NCBI GenBank assembly: GCA_000349905.1
Contig: KB722760.1
Span: 449,129 to 513,128 of the forward strand
Source: Volvariella volvacea V23
Taxonomy: Eukaryota; Basidiomycota; Agaricomycetes; Agaricales; Pluteaceae
Direction: 5' to 3'
DNA: 64,000 nt
Part shown: positions 1 through 11,239 of the stretch, piece after piece
Numbering within the stretch: the stretch's first letter is position 1
How the letters are laid out: each line of letters opens with the position of its first letter
Translations under genes and position numbers: made by a program
The notes under the pieces: model-generated
What the model was told of the DNA's origin: nothing
The model's input: the letters and a program-made list of their open reading frames with translations, nothing else
Databases searched by the model: none

Positions 1-899
1 CGCCTTGTTGAACGACGGTACCATCATGACCCTTTCCGTGGATCGTGTCTTGCCCTCTAATACGCCAGACCACTGGGACCTCACTGAGATCTTCGCATTC
101 GCCATTGCCTATGGATTGTACTTGACCGCTTCTACGTAAGTTTGCCCTTTTCGAGATCTATATCACCGTCTAACCCTGCTTTCAGTGTTGCACTTGTCAA
201 CGTCATCCTTGAGACCGACTTCTTCCCTCGCAAGTTTGGAGTTAACCTCGGTGAAGCACCAGGCGAGCGCCCCGATCCCAACAGCCCTCACTTGCACATG
301 GTTATCTACCTCCAAGTCGCTATCATCTCGCAAGCTCTCATCTTCGTCACCCGTTCGCATGGTTTCTTCTTCATGGAACGGCCGTCAACTGCTTTGCTGT
401 GTGCTTTCGCCATCGCTCAGCTCGTTTCGTCTATCATTGCTGCCTATGGTGACTGGGGCTTCTCAAACGTCGCCGCTATCTCTGGTGGTTGGATTGGTAT
501 CGTCTGGGTCTGGGTATGTATTCCAGCTCAGGAAGTTGCTTCGCGTTGCTAATGAACGATTTTTAGAACATCGTCTGGTTCATTCCTCTCGACTGGATCA
601 AGTTCGCCATGAAAGCCACCATCATCAAGTACCTCCGCGAACGTGCCCTCAAGAAGGCCGCCGAGATACCAGCTTACGATGGTGTTCCTATGACACGTAC
701 TCAATCCCGCGCTGCTTCCATCCACGAGTCGCTATACTCGAATCGTGTCTCGTTCATCAAGAGAGCTGCTCGCAAGGTTGGATTCGGTACCAAGATTAGC
801 ATGAAGCCCGAAGAACTACAACGATTCAGCAGCATCCAAGCTCAACGCACCGGTGCCACACTCGCACGCAACCCAAGTCGAACTGCAGCAGCAGCATAG
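1..899 (+). CDS. pma1: Plasma-membrane H+-ATPase (P-type), 3' part
   Basis: This is the C-terminal part of a P3A-type proton pump, which exports H+ across the plasma membrane using ATP. The window opens inside the gene, in a frame starting at base 2. Exons are 1-135, 186-513 and 567-899, joined by GT-AG introns (136-185 and 514-566) that keep the frame. The visible protein starts near the motif [14 protein letters not shown] and carries the last hydrophobic membrane spans, including a segment around [16 protein letters not shown]. It ends in a basic cytosolic tail with RTQSR and Ser/Thr-rich stretches, the region through which fungal pumps of this family are regulated. The catalytic aspartate and nucleotide domains lie outside the window. 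Identity is secure because the length, order and sequence of the final spans are family-typical. Confidence 0.93.
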
Positions 900-1893
900 A
901 CGCTACGACACTCGCACGCACTATCATTGGGGGCGATACCTATGTGCAAATGTTACCCCATTCCCCATTATTCTTGCTATAAACCGCATCGTAAAACATC
1001 AACTTGTAATCTTAGACCCTACCCTTTCCCGATCAACCAACATATTCCCCCGGTTTTGCTTTTGACATCTTCCCGTTTTTTTTCAGTCATCAATTAAGAA
1101 ACGACGAATTCTGTGTTCGTTCATGTCATTGTTTCTTTTCTCTCGTAACAACTGGATATCTTGATGAGGGGGTAATTAACTGGTTGGTCGTGTTTCTCTT
1201 TTGTCTGTCTCGTGTTGTATGTGGGTCTTGCTCGCGACTGTTGGAAAGAAAGCTGGTGTTCTCGTTTATGATTTCGTTCGTAATGACTTGCCCCTTCCCT
1301 TTCCCCTCCCATCCCCCCTCCGCGTCCACGTTTAATGCCTTTACTCCCCACGCTTTTCTACGTTCCCCAGTTCTAGCCCACGATGACGATTTGGAGATTC
1401 GTTTTGTTTGCTCTTTCTTATGGCCATACATATAGCTTGCGTTCCCCCCCCTTTTTTTCCCTTTTTCTCTTTGTTCAGTTACGCCCAAGCTTCTACCCCC
1501 TTGTTTGCCCGTCCTGCTTGTTATGAAAGAAGGGCAAACTTTTTTATTATTTAATTCCTTTTTTTTTTTGATACAGAGAAAGATAAATAAATGACATGAT
1601 GATTACAGAACAACAAACAATATAGAAATTTCATCTTATGCTTTGTGTGCGATGCGATGTGTGTGTCCTTGAATGAGCAGGTAAGTTGGCGTATGGAGTA
1701 TATAAAGTCCAATATGATGATGAATCAAGATGGCGTTGACGAGGACAGTAATGCCGCCAACGAGAGATACAAGAATAACTCGAGTGATTATACTCTACCT
1801 ATGGTACATGCTGAGAATAGCATAGATCAAAGCAAAAGCATGTTCACTCCGACCCCGAGTCCGAGTCCGCGAGTCCGCGAGTCGCCGCTGGGC
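900..1893. other. Convergent intergenic region with CT-rich 3' flank
   Basis: This is the space between the convergent H+-ATPase gene and the minus-strand low-complexity gene. The stretch 1100-1570 is strongly pyrimidine-rich on the plus strand, with runs of T and CCCTTT blocks, and is probably the 3' UTR and polyadenylation region of the pump gene. The open frames here are short and compositionally driven. No gene is supported. Confidence 0.6.
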
Positions 1894-3591
1894 TTACGCT
1901 TTCAAGTTCTTCCCCTTGCCTTTCTCCTTTCCCTTTGCCCGCCTCCCCTCTTCGTTCTTCCTTTGCCCCTGCTGCTCCAGCTCCTGCTTTTCTAATCTCC
2001 TCCGCTTCCTTTCGACGGACCGGGCTAAGATGTCTCGCAGACCTTCCCAAGTCACAACAGGCGGAGCGGCGGCAGTAGCAGTAGCAGTAGCACCAGCACC
2101 AGCACCATCCTCCGAGCTCGATCCCGAACGCGCGACCAGAGAAGAAAGCAGGATCGCATCCAAGCCGTGTGCGAACCCGTTGAGGAGCGAGGACGTCTTC
2201 ATCACTTCGTATTGCTGGGTCGAGTAGCTGGCCTGGACGCCGTCGTCCGGGTCTTGGTCTGTGTCGTCGGGGTCGGGATCGAGTTGGCTGTGGCTGGGGA
2301 GCGGTCGGGTTGATTCCTTTTGGCTTTGGCTTTTGCGTTGGCGTTGGACGTCGGTGGAGGAGGGGATATTGGTGGTGTTAGTAGATGTGGATGTGGTTTT
2401 GGTACTAGCGTTGACATTGACGTTGGCACTGGCATTGGGATTGACAGTGGCTTTGGTGCTGTCGGCGGCGGAGGCCGCGGCTGTAGCGGTGGTACTTGCA
2501 ATTGCGGTTTTGGCCTTCGTTTTGGAAGTGCGGTTGCGGGAGTCTGGAAGTGGAGTTTCAGGCTGACGGCTACGGTCGCGGTCGGGTTCACCTCCACCTC
2601 CACCGCCTTCGCGTTCGGATTTAGGCTTCGACTTTGGCTTTGGCTTGGGTTGAAGTTCATCTATATCCATGTCCATGTCTATTACTTCTCGGGGCTGCGG
2701 TTGTGGTTGGGGATGTGGATGGGCACGAGGCGGATTCACGTTTGCACTGGTGTCTGTTGTTTCTGGTTGGTCACGAGGTGGATGTTCCTCCACGGTGGGA
2801 GATTTACGTGGGCGCTTGGTTGAGCGTTGGCGCTGGCGCTGGGAGGCTAGGTGCATGAAACTGGGTCGACTCCATGCTTGTGCGTCGTGGGATACAATTT
2901 CGGGTGTATGAGCGTGCGGTTTGGGTTGAGGCTGAGACTGAGGCTGGGATTGGGATTGGGAGGAAGTAGGTGGGGCTTTTCTCTTTGCCGGCAGCCTCGA
3001 TGTACGTTCCGGTTCGACAATATTGGCATCCACATCCATCTTGTCATCTGCTTCTCCTTCCCGCTTCTTCTCTTGTTCTTCGACTGGCATGTCCTCCGAG
3101 TCTGGGACCAATATTCGTGTCTGAGACCCTTCGTGGTCTGACATTGGCTCTGGCCTAGGGACCTTCCGGTTGGTCTGCTCCATCCAGCGACGGTGCCGTT
3201 TCTGGGACGAGGAAGTGTCCGTCTCTGTTGGGAACGAAGGCACTGATGGCGCCGAGGGCAAGCTTGAGGGTTGTGGTTGTGATGTCTCTAGAGAGTCGCG
3301 CCTTGGACGTTGAGCGGGTGTTGGCATCGGAAATGAGGTATGTGCTTGTGATGATGCTTCATTACCGTGCTCGTGGTCGTGCTCCGCGACGTCGTCGTTC
3401 GGTTGATCTGGTGAGGCCCTGGGTGAAGGAGAAGGAGAAGAAGTTGGGGCCCAGTCCGAGAGAAAGTGCTCTGGAGAACTGTAGCGTTCTGCTTCGTGCT
3501 CAGAGTTTCCATTCTCCGCAGGCTTGCTGGCGTCTTGTTCTGGTACGTGTGCTGGTATGCTACCAAGAACTGGTACATACGCACGTTGCAT
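1894..3591 (-). CDS. Low-complexity Pro/Gln/Lys/Glu-rich protein, unknown function
   Basis: This open frame of 565 codons runs from an ATG at 3591 to a stop at 1894. The protein is mostly disordered: alternating Q-P and K-P dipeptide runs, an acidic-basic central part with KRPRKSP (nuclear-signal-like), Ala/Thr repeats, and a Lys-rich C-terminus with KGKEKGKGK. Two short stretches look ordered, one around YEVMKTSSLLNGFAHGLDAI and one around WEGLRDILARSVERKRRRLE; both are predicted amphipathic helices near the C-terminus. I recognise no family. The true start is probably upstream. A coding-like minus-strand segment at about 3645-3750 ends in PTQAEIQLLDSLPG. It can be spliced in frame to VLGSIPAHVPEQ by a roughly 60-bp GT-AG intron that removes the ATG used here, and a further coding-like segment lies near 3830-3960. 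A nuclear role is a guess from composition only. Confidence 0.6.
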   Translation of the reverse strand: MQRAYVPVLGSIPAHVPEQDASKPAENGNSEHEAERYSSPEHFLSDWAPTSSPSPSPRASPDQPNDDVAEHDHEHGNEASSQAHTSFPMPTPAQRPRRDSLETSQPQPSSLPSAPSVPSFPTETDTSSSQKRHRRWMEQTNRKVPRPEPMSDHEGSQTRILVPDSEDMPVEEQEKKREGEADDKMDVDANIVEPERTSRLPAKRKAPPTSSQSQSQPQSQPQPKPHAHTPEIVSHDAQAWSRPSFMHLASQRQRQRSTKRPRKSPTVEEHPPRDQPETTDTSANVNPPRAHPHPQPQPQPREVIDMDMDIDELQPKPKPKSKPKSEREGGGGGGEPDRDRSRQPETPLPDSRNRTSKTKAKTAIASTTATAAASAADSTKATVNPNASANVNVNASTKTTSTSTNTTNIPSSTDVQRQRKSQSQKESTRPLPSHSQLDPDPDDTDQDPDDGVQASYSTQQYEVMKTSSLLNGFAHGLDAILLSSLVARSGSSSEDGAGAGATATATAAAPPVVTWEGLRDILARSVERKRRRLEKQELEQQGQRKNEEGRRAKGKEKGKGKNLKA

Positions 3592-4106
3592 GAATAAACT
3601 AAAGAATCCAAGTTGGAGTGACGCTGCACACCTGGAAGCGAGTCCAAAAGCTGTATCTCCGCCTGAGTTGGTTTCCTGGTTGTCCTAGCTACCGGCTTGA
3701 GAGAGTCACAGTTCGCGATGAGTGCAGACGGTGCGAGGGCTCGATTCGATACCCACTTCCCAGAGCGCTTCGTATTCCATCAGCAGCTTGCTTTGCCTTT
3801 CCGGTCTTTTAAAGGCAACTTGCTTGGAGGGTCCAGAGACCGTTGGTTGAGCACCAGCAGGCATTGCTTCGACGAGTATCTGAGCTCCTGGACGCGTCCA
3901 GTGTTGGTGTTAATGAACTCGGCGATAAAGTCGCGTGCACGCGGAGGCGTTGTTTGCACATGTTAGGATCGGAGGCTGGGGTTTGGCCACATGTGACACT
4001 GCCACCATTATTCCCGAAATACTCTTTCTTGGTCATCGTACGCCCGTCTTCCCTCACCGCTTGACCCCAGCACCACCCCACCTTGCCCTTGAGCTAAGTA
4101 CACGAA

Positions 4107-5138
4107 ATGGTCAGTCCTTTTGTGAATCCATTTTGCTCATTGTTGGCTTTGCTAAGTCGTTTTGCACAGTCAACCAACTGCAGACGTCGCTTGATTCGAG
4201 ATTTCAAACGTCTTTCTAATGATCCACCTGGTGGAATATCCGGCAGTCCATGCCCTGATAATATTATGCTGTGGAATGCAGTGATCTTTGGTCCTGGTGA
4301 GTTTCTTTTTCGATTTGTGGATTTCCATGGCCAGTGGATGGCTTCTGGAGTGCTTGAGGAAGGGTGATGAGCGTCAGCCTCTGTTCCATTGCACTCTTCG
4401 TTTTCCTTTATCCTTTTCTCTCGCCATGCCTAGACTCATATCTCATGGTGGCTGACTGGGACAATCGTTGCACCTTGGAATTCTATTGCGACGAGCGGAT
4501 GGAGGGGTGTCCTGTTGGAATTACTGTGGATCGTGGATTACTCATCACTCATTCCTCTCCACTCCGATTGACTCATTCCCTCTATGATTTCCTTCGTTCT
4601 ATCATCCTGTTACTAACACCCCCTGTAACCCATTCATCTCCCCCGACAATTAGCCGATACACCGTTTGAAGATGGCACATTCCGCCTCCTTCTAACCTTT
4701 GACGAGTCCTATCCCAACAAACCTCCAACTGTCAAATTCCTTTCCCGGATGTTCCATCCGAATGTATACGCCAATGGAGAACTCTGTCTAGACATTCTAC
4801 AAAACCGATGGTCACCGACCTACGACGTCGCGGCGATATTGACGTCCATCCAAAGCTTATTACACGACCCAAACCCTAATAGTCCCGCGAACGCGGAAGC
4901 GGCTCAGTTGTATAGAGAGAACATGAAGGAGTACGTTAGGAGAGTGAAGGCAACTGTCGAAGAGAGCTGGCTAGATCCAGATGAGAGGAGGGAGATTGAA
5001 GGGCAAGAGAGAGAAGAGAACGGACAAAGTGAAAACCAGCAGCAAGCGAGAGATGAAGACACCCAAATGGACACACGGGAAGATGGCGTATCAGGTCCTT
5101 CTGCGTCAGCGCAAAATGGCAGCCCAAATCAAGGATAA
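4107..5138 (+). CDS. rad6: RAD6/UBC2 ubiquitin-conjugating enzyme E2
   Basis: This E2 enzyme carries ubiquitin on a cysteine and, with RING E3 partners, modifies PCNA and histone H2B in DNA-damage tolerance and chromatin control. Exons are 4107-4109 (the ATG alone), 4170-4296 and 4654-5138, giving 204 residues. The N-terminus reads [16 protein letters not shown], matching the invariant Rad6 start, and this decides the ATG-only exon. The active-site cysteine is residue 88 in GELCLDIL, the same position as in yeast Rad6. [10 protein letters not shown] and the C-terminal E2 helices follow. After the UBC fold (about residue 150) there is a Glu/Asp/Gln-rich tail of about 50 residues, as in yeast Rad6 but different in sequence. 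The second intron (357 bp) is long for this genome. The neighbouring minus-strand gene lies upstream in divergent orientation. Confidence 0.95.
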
Positions 5139-7835
5139 TGAACGGTGCTTCGGCCGCTTCGTCTTTCCTTAACTTCTCTCTCTGGTTCTGGCTACTCGAT
5201 TTGTGATATATGCTCTTTACTTCTAGGTCAACCTTGCCTACGACTCTGCTAGCCAAGGTGTCTCCGTAACATTCCATCAAAGCCGTCCCGCCACCGTCTT
5301 TCCCTCCAACTTAATGTCTGTACTAGAAAATTTTCTTTTTTTACATTCTCAGATTGTTGCATTTTTTTTCTTTCCATTACATTCCTCGGCATCTTTTCCC
5401 GCTCTTTTCTCTTTCTCTCCCCCTCGTAATTAGGTTTCAGCTTACCATTACCACTGCCACTGCTGCTCTACTACCCCCGCCCGGGCCCACGACCATCGAT
5501 CGCAATTTGCATCCCTTCCTCACGTTGCCACCCCCTCCCGCTTGTTTACACTCCCTCTCAGATACGCACATAAGATTACGCTGCCGCTTCGTCGATATAT
5601 ACACCGCGAAATGAATATCAAAAGTCCAAGTACATAATCGTTATCGATAAGGACCGGCCTTTGACGCTCCTGCTCCTATTCGTGAGGTTCGTGTTGATCA
5701 GTGGTACGTCGTGTTGATTGCCAGTGCAAATATAACTATGATACATACGTACATGTGATACCGACCCGGGGTTTCATTGGCATTGACACTTACTGCAGTA
5801 CAATTCAATAAATAAATCGCGTGTCAATCATTAATATATGGTGGTTGCGTCATAGTTAGGCATGCAAGATGTTATTATTACTCCTTCGACGAGCCGGATA
5901 CAGCACATGGTGGATCAAGTCGACTACCTGGTGTAGTGGTATCAACAGCTCGATGGGAAATCCGGGCCTACCGGACGCCACAAGCACAGCACAGCATTGT
6001 GACGACGCGAGCGCATGCGGTACGCGGTACATGTATAACGTACTACGCGGTTAGGACTGATGATGAACTTTGCAATGGGATCTTTGATTCAGAATTCAAA
6101 GGGACGCTCAGTAGCCAACTCTAATTCTATCGAGTGTTTGACTCTGCGCAATCAACTCTGCAACTTCTGCAATCGTGTTTAATTATGAGATTTTTGATAG
6201 GCGAAGTTGGATTCTTCTTGTTATCTGGAGTAGTAGGTACCCGGGTACGGGGTGATGATGGGGAGGAACTCTGGGTGGTGAGGGTGGTGGTGTCGTAATG
6301 TCATTACGACATATCATAGCTGTATGTATATTAGTGAACGTTCAGACACTTACCCAGGCACGGAAAGATATCTGGGTAATAACATGATTTCAAGAATATT
6401 AATACTTAACACCTAGCATTCTTACGATAAGATATCGCCGAAGCCTCGCACTAGAACATGGCAGCGTGCTCCACGGTTTGGTCGTCAATTAACCTGCTGT
6501 CGCTTTCACTGTGAGCGCACTGGCAAGTCGACGAAGGCTGATGATATGGGCAACCTGAGATGATGCTAGGTAACCTAACCTGAGCCCGAGCCTGAATGAG
6601 CTGGCAATTTTGAACTTGAAGGGCGAGGGCGAGTGCTTCTGGCAGTTACTTATGGCCATTACAGCTTGGAGGTTGACGTCAGTGGCAGGTTTAGGGTGCG
6701 GTACTAGAGTGCTGTTAACCTCATCAAGACTGGCCAACGGGAAGCACTGGCAGGGAAGGGAGGGTGTAGTACGCCTGTATAGTGTCCTTACTGATAGCTT
6801 TAAGTTGGCTGGATGCAGTGACGTCGACAGAGCGTAGTATCAGATAAGTACAAGGGATCGCATAACAAACGACGTTAACGCATACGCATACGTACACACA
6901 ACACTGTACCCGTACCAGTAAGTTACCAATTGCAGCGACAAGAGGCAGCGCTCACGCCCATACACCACAATCTTACTGTACATCCGGATGCGAGTGAACA
7001 CCCCAGTTGAACATTTTTGCGTTAAAAAAGAATCAAAAGATCAACGAGTCAAGCGAACAGGCAAGCAAGCAAGCGGTCAGATCAAGCCGAGTCAAGTTAA
7101 CAAGGACGCAAAGGCAGGTTATATCACATTCCCGAAGACAAGAGAAGAGAGGAAGACGAGATGAGACAGGAAATCAAGAAAGTGGATGGAGAGGAGGAGA
7201 GGAGAGGATAGAGACGGAGATGATAGAGGCAGGAAGAGAGAGAGGAAAGAGAAAGAACGATGACTATGATTTGTTGGTTTGTGTCTGGTTATGTATTGCA
7301 ATATATGGTACAGGGAGGGAACATGAACGAGAGAGAGTAAAGTGAGAGAGAAAAGACACGAGACGAGGAAAACATGAAAAAGCGAGAGTAAGAAAAGAGA
7401 ATGAATACTAGCAAAGTAGGAAGAGCGGAGGATCATCTGGCAAACAAAATGGAAGATCGACCAAAAAACCCGGGTGGTACTGTAAAAGCAGGAGAATCTT
7501 CAAGAATGACTCGGTGGACCAACCGGACGTTGGGCATATTGGACCGAGGATAGAAGGAAGGAATCAAGCAAAGAAATGATGCGGAGAGGAAGACATGGAG
7601 GATAAAGGAAAGAGAATTGGAAGGTTGATTGAGGTCGGTTTAGCGAGTGAAGGTGAATAGTAGCAATAGTAGTATAGTAGGTAGTCAAGTCCGGATCTTG
7701 TGTGCAAAAGGTTGATCACGAGGTTAAAGGTAAGTTTAAGGGGGCAGGAAGCGGATGAGCGGGGGTTATGAGGTGAAGGAGGTGGCTTGACGCCGACGTC
7801 AGGTGAGGAAGTGCCACGGGCGTCAGAGCCACCCC
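5139..7835. other. Long intergenic region, no gene supported
   Basis: These 2.7 kb lie between the convergent RAD6 and exonuclease genes. The RAD6 3' flank (5300-5600) is pyrimidine-rich on the plus strand. The flank of the minus-strand exonuclease gene (7000-7450) is the mirror image, purine-rich on the plus strand with repeated GAGAGA blocks. Between them (5700-6950) the composition is ordinary, with several short open frames lacking splice logic or recognisable motifs. I see no tRNA or transposon. Confidence 0.55.
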
Positions 7836-8937
7836 TTACCAACACCTAGGCGCCATAATCTTATGAGGGCCATCAGGCAGATAATTGGGCTGTGTGGCGG
7901 CCATAACCCTCGCATAGCTCTCATTGCAGACCCTCTGTTCCCAGCCCAGGCCTTTTGTGCCCATTCTCGATCGCATAGCCTCGCGCAAGATATACAGCAG
8001 GGTCACATCTTGCGCGCAATACGCAATCAACCGTGGGTCTAAAGGTCTCGTTTCAAATACCTCGTACTTTCCTCCCTTTTCTGGGGCGAAGAGGGAGTTT
8101 CCGGTTTCCTTGACTTTGACCCAGTCTTGTGGGGGGATGAGGAACTCTTGAATTGCCCGACGAAGGCCAGTGATGAGATTGACACGACGGCCGTTGGAGA
8201 GCCGGACAGCTAGCTCGAGGATCTGAAGGTCGTAGACGTTGCTGAGCCCAATGCCGTACAAGCTGTAAAGCGCATCCGAGTCATTGCGAACGTCGAAGAA
8301 CAACTAGGAAACGGTCATAGTTAGCATGACTCGCTGAAATTAATGATGATAGCCCCTGCAGATAAGCGCAAAATTGACGCACCTTTTCGACTTCGGTGCA
8401 CTCGAGGATGTACTTCAAGTTGATGCCCCTCTGGTCCGTCTCCTCAAACGCAGCGCCACCGAGGGTGGTGACGTCGATCAACCAAACCATGTTGCTGTGA
8501 GCACGCATAATCTGCAGGACGCAAATTCGCCCGAATCTAGACAAATTGATTCCTTCCAGGTCAACAGATACCGTTACCGTTCCTGACATGGGAGTAGGGT
8601 AGAGATCGGCCAGACATTGATAGAGCAGACCTAGCGTGTCGACTAGAACAGCAGTCAGAGTTTGGTTGAGGGATACTATGGACATGGTCGTGGTTGAAGG
8701 TGGGAGCACTGGGACTGAATTCGGGCTGGGAACAGGGAGTGGCGGAGGGGCGATAGGAGTGGGGAGCCCAAAAGGAATGGGTGCTGGTTGGGGTGGGGAT
8801 AAAGGATAAGGAATGGGTAAGCCTGGAGGATATAACGGCCACAGAGGAGGCGGATGAGGATGAGGTGGTGCGTGGATCGGTGGGGGCAGAGGTGGAGGTA
8901 GGGGTGGTAACATGGCCAAGGGGGGCTGGGTGTGCAT
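7836..8937 (-). CDS. DEDDy-type 3'-5' exonuclease domain protein (EXD1/Egalitarian-like)
   Basis: Exons are 8383-8937 and 7836-8303, joined by a 79-bp GT-AG intron, giving 340 residues if the ATG at 8937 is used. All motifs of a DEDDy exonuclease are visible: Exo I as VSVDLEG (Asp and Glu), Exo II as LFFDVRNDSDAL, and Exo III as YCAQDVTLL with the Tyr/Asp pair. The domain therefore should remove nucleotides from 3' ends with two metal ions. The N-terminal 100 residues are a proline-rich low-complexity leader (PPLPPPLPPP). The 5' end is uncertain: the frame stays open upstream of 8937 to about 9096, and coding-like minus-strand sequence with an Arg-rich, mitochondrial-presequence-like N-terminus lies at 9150-9450, so more 5' exons may exist. 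Among RNase D-fold proteins the arrangement (unusual spacing, Gly-rich loops) best resembles EXD1-type proteins rather than RecQ-linked WRN exonucleases. Confidence 0.82.
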
Positions 8938-9806
8938 CTTAAAAGACGCGGGGCGGGACGAGTAAAAGAAGGCTTCTTTGTGCTGTTGCGCTTCCACTAC
9001 AGTTTCTTCCAACTTACAACACCAGTATGAATCTCGGGCGTGGTCGTACGTGTCACGGTGGGATTGACCGACTCCCCTCCGGCCCAAAGCTGGCACTGCC
9101 CAGGAAGACCTTTATAGAACCGGATGGAAGAGCCTCGAACCCTTAACAGCACTACCTGGCGTCTGACAGCGGTTGCAGGTGTTCCAACGCAGCTTCTCGA
9201 GTCCTGCGTCCCCGTACTCGTCTTGTACCAAATGCCCAGGCTACGCCTTGCTGCGGTGCTGAAAAAGGGTGTCTGCGGAAACGCTTTGGGAAGGGGGTGG
9301 GCCACAACGAACGAGCCTGGTATGAGCGCTGCACGATGTCGAAGAGGGGTGATTGCGTTGGGAGTATTGTGGGCAGCAGGGAGGCAGTCGTGGTGCGTCG
9401 ATGGTGAAGGTAGCAGGGTGAGCGTAGCGTTCTCCAGTTATTAGACAATCACGTGCGCTCCCGTACTGCACCCAGATCGCGGCACGGCTCAACCTACCGG
9501 CGCTCAAAATCCGAGCCAGCAGCTGACGCGTTGGTGCGGGCAGGATGCCAGCTGGATATTTGCGTAAGAGGCGCCATTGCCAGTGTTCATCCCAAGCTCA
9601 GTGGCTAGCTCCTATTGGCACCCGTTTGCGCGCTCAGGGGCTGATATCATATCGAGTCAGGCACAGTCAACTTTGAGTTGTCCATGATTATTCTACGAGT
9701 TAAAATATATACAACAAATGCCTCGATACAAGAAAATCAGGATGAATATCAGTACAACATGCGATAGGTATAACGAAGAGATAATAGAGACAGGACACGT
9801 GTTTTC
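8938..9806. other. Intergenic or 5' region of the exonuclease gene
   Basis: This holds possible upstream exons of the exonuclease gene: minus-strand open frames at 9150-9450 rich in Arg and Ser. The rest is the promoter-proximal region and the 3' flank of the next minus-strand gene, whose stop is at 9807. No independent gene is supported. Confidence 0.4.
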
Positions 9807-11239
9807 TTACTCCTGCTCCCAAGGCAAAATGAAGGGTTTTGCCCCCTGTTCCTTCATCCGTAACCCAAACTGATGGCTATACGAAGTCCTGTCCAGCTCG
9901 CCATTCGCCTTCAACACGTGGAATCGGCTGTACTTGCACGCGTCCACCGTCTCGGCCGTGTACGGGAACACCTCGTTCACCAAAAAGTGAACGTGTCTAT
10001 ACTGGGGACACAACGAGCGAACGCGGTATTGATTGCCATTCACCCTTGACTATAAGGTGCGGTTCGGCCAAATCAGTTATCCATCGAAGGTTCGACTGGA
10101 AGGAACTTACGAGAGCGACGGCAGGACTGATCACAGCAAGACAATACTGATTGCCTGAAGGGTCGGCGAAGCCTGTCGGCAGGGGCTTGTGAATGATGAC
10201 ATAGACGTAGTTCTGCGCCAATCATCATAGTCAGCAGGTTGAAGATTCTTGCCTAAATAGTAGGTTGGAGGAGGACTTACGACACTTGGTAGTGCCGGAG
10301 GAGGCATCGTTCCGCGATATATTTCACCCAGATAAGGCGAAAATCTTTCTGAATGGAGGTATCCTGAGGCTTTGAGCGCGACAACGTATTCGTATCCTTT
10401 TGTTCCAGTCTGCGGGTGGTGTTGGTCAATTTAATGTTGTGGCGAGGAGGGAAAAAATGTACATACCCAACAGCGCGTCCATGCGACGTCAATAACCCGG
10501 CCTGAGCCCATGGGGATCCACTTTTCTGTCAACGAGTCAAAGCGGCGCACGTTGACTTCCTCGTCTCTCTGCGAGTTGAAACAGGTCATCGTCAGTTAAT
10601 TGCGCAATACTATTGGACTAGAGCCCGGACACCCACATGAAAGGTAGATTCCTCGCCTACGTCAGCCTGCAGATTCCTCAGCTGCGACCCAGGCGCCGAC
10701 AAGCACACCCTCGGGTCGCTCTTCGACTCTCGCCTAAACATATCCGGGAACGACACCGGGCTTCCGCCAGGACTGGTGGTGGCATTCCACTCCACCGATC
10801 TGACGAGCTCCTCGTTCGCGAACCTCACGATCTGTGGGTTGTGGATGACCTTGTCTTCCTGGAGCTGCAGCAGCGAGCCCGGGCCGGGCACGGCAGCCCC
10901 ACTCTTGGGATACGACAGGCCCGGGGCGTTGGGGTGCGGGTAGGCGGGCGATTGGATTTGGAGCGCTTGTCTGTATTGTTGGATGTGGGGGAGCATGGCG
11001 AGCTGTTTGGGGGGTTGATGGCGACGGAGTCTGGTGCTGATAGGTGGGGAGCTATGGGTAGCCTGAGGGTGCTCTGGGGGGTTACGAGGTGTGGATCGGC
11101 TGAGACGGTAGGGTTCATATAGGGTTCTGTGAGCACTGCTGCCATCGCTGGCGTTGGTGCTGTTGTGCCGATAAGCCAGCGATGAGTGGTGGGGATCTAG
11201 GTTCGGTCCAAAGCTAGCTGCTGTGTGCGCCAATGCCAT
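9807..11239 (-). CDS. Uncharacterised 392-residue protein, five exons
   Basis: Minus-strand exons are 10637-11239, 10467-10568, 10281-10409, 10111-10212 and 9807-10049. All four introns are GT-AG, and all exon lengths are multiples of three. The first 160 residues are polar and low in complexity (PPISTRLRRHQPPKQL). From about residue 165 the chain looks globular and beta-rich: SFPDMFRRESKSDPRVCLSA, WIPMGSGRVIDVAWTRCW, KGYEYVVALKASGYLHSERF, NYVYVIIHKPLPTGFADPSG and YRVRSLCPQYRHVHFLVNEV. It ends in PFILPWEQE. There is no signal peptide or membrane span. I do not recognise the family. The folded half, with regular aromatic and basic strands, could be a binding domain, but I assign no function. 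Confidence 0.72.

Noticed and set aside
1121..1488. Open frames in the H+-ATPase 3' flank
   Set aside because: They arise from a pyrimidine-rich tract, have no motif and no splice continuity. A 3' UTR explains them.
5928..5990. tRNA-like string with GTGTAGTGGTATCA
   Set aside because: It resembles a tRNA D-arm/A box, but no B box, T-arm or pairing acceptor stem follows in either direction.
7007..7436. Overlapping frames rich in Arg/Glu (+) or Ser/Leu (-)
   Set aside because: They are the result of a GA-rich tract. The same pattern is seen as CT-rich 3' flanks of other genes.
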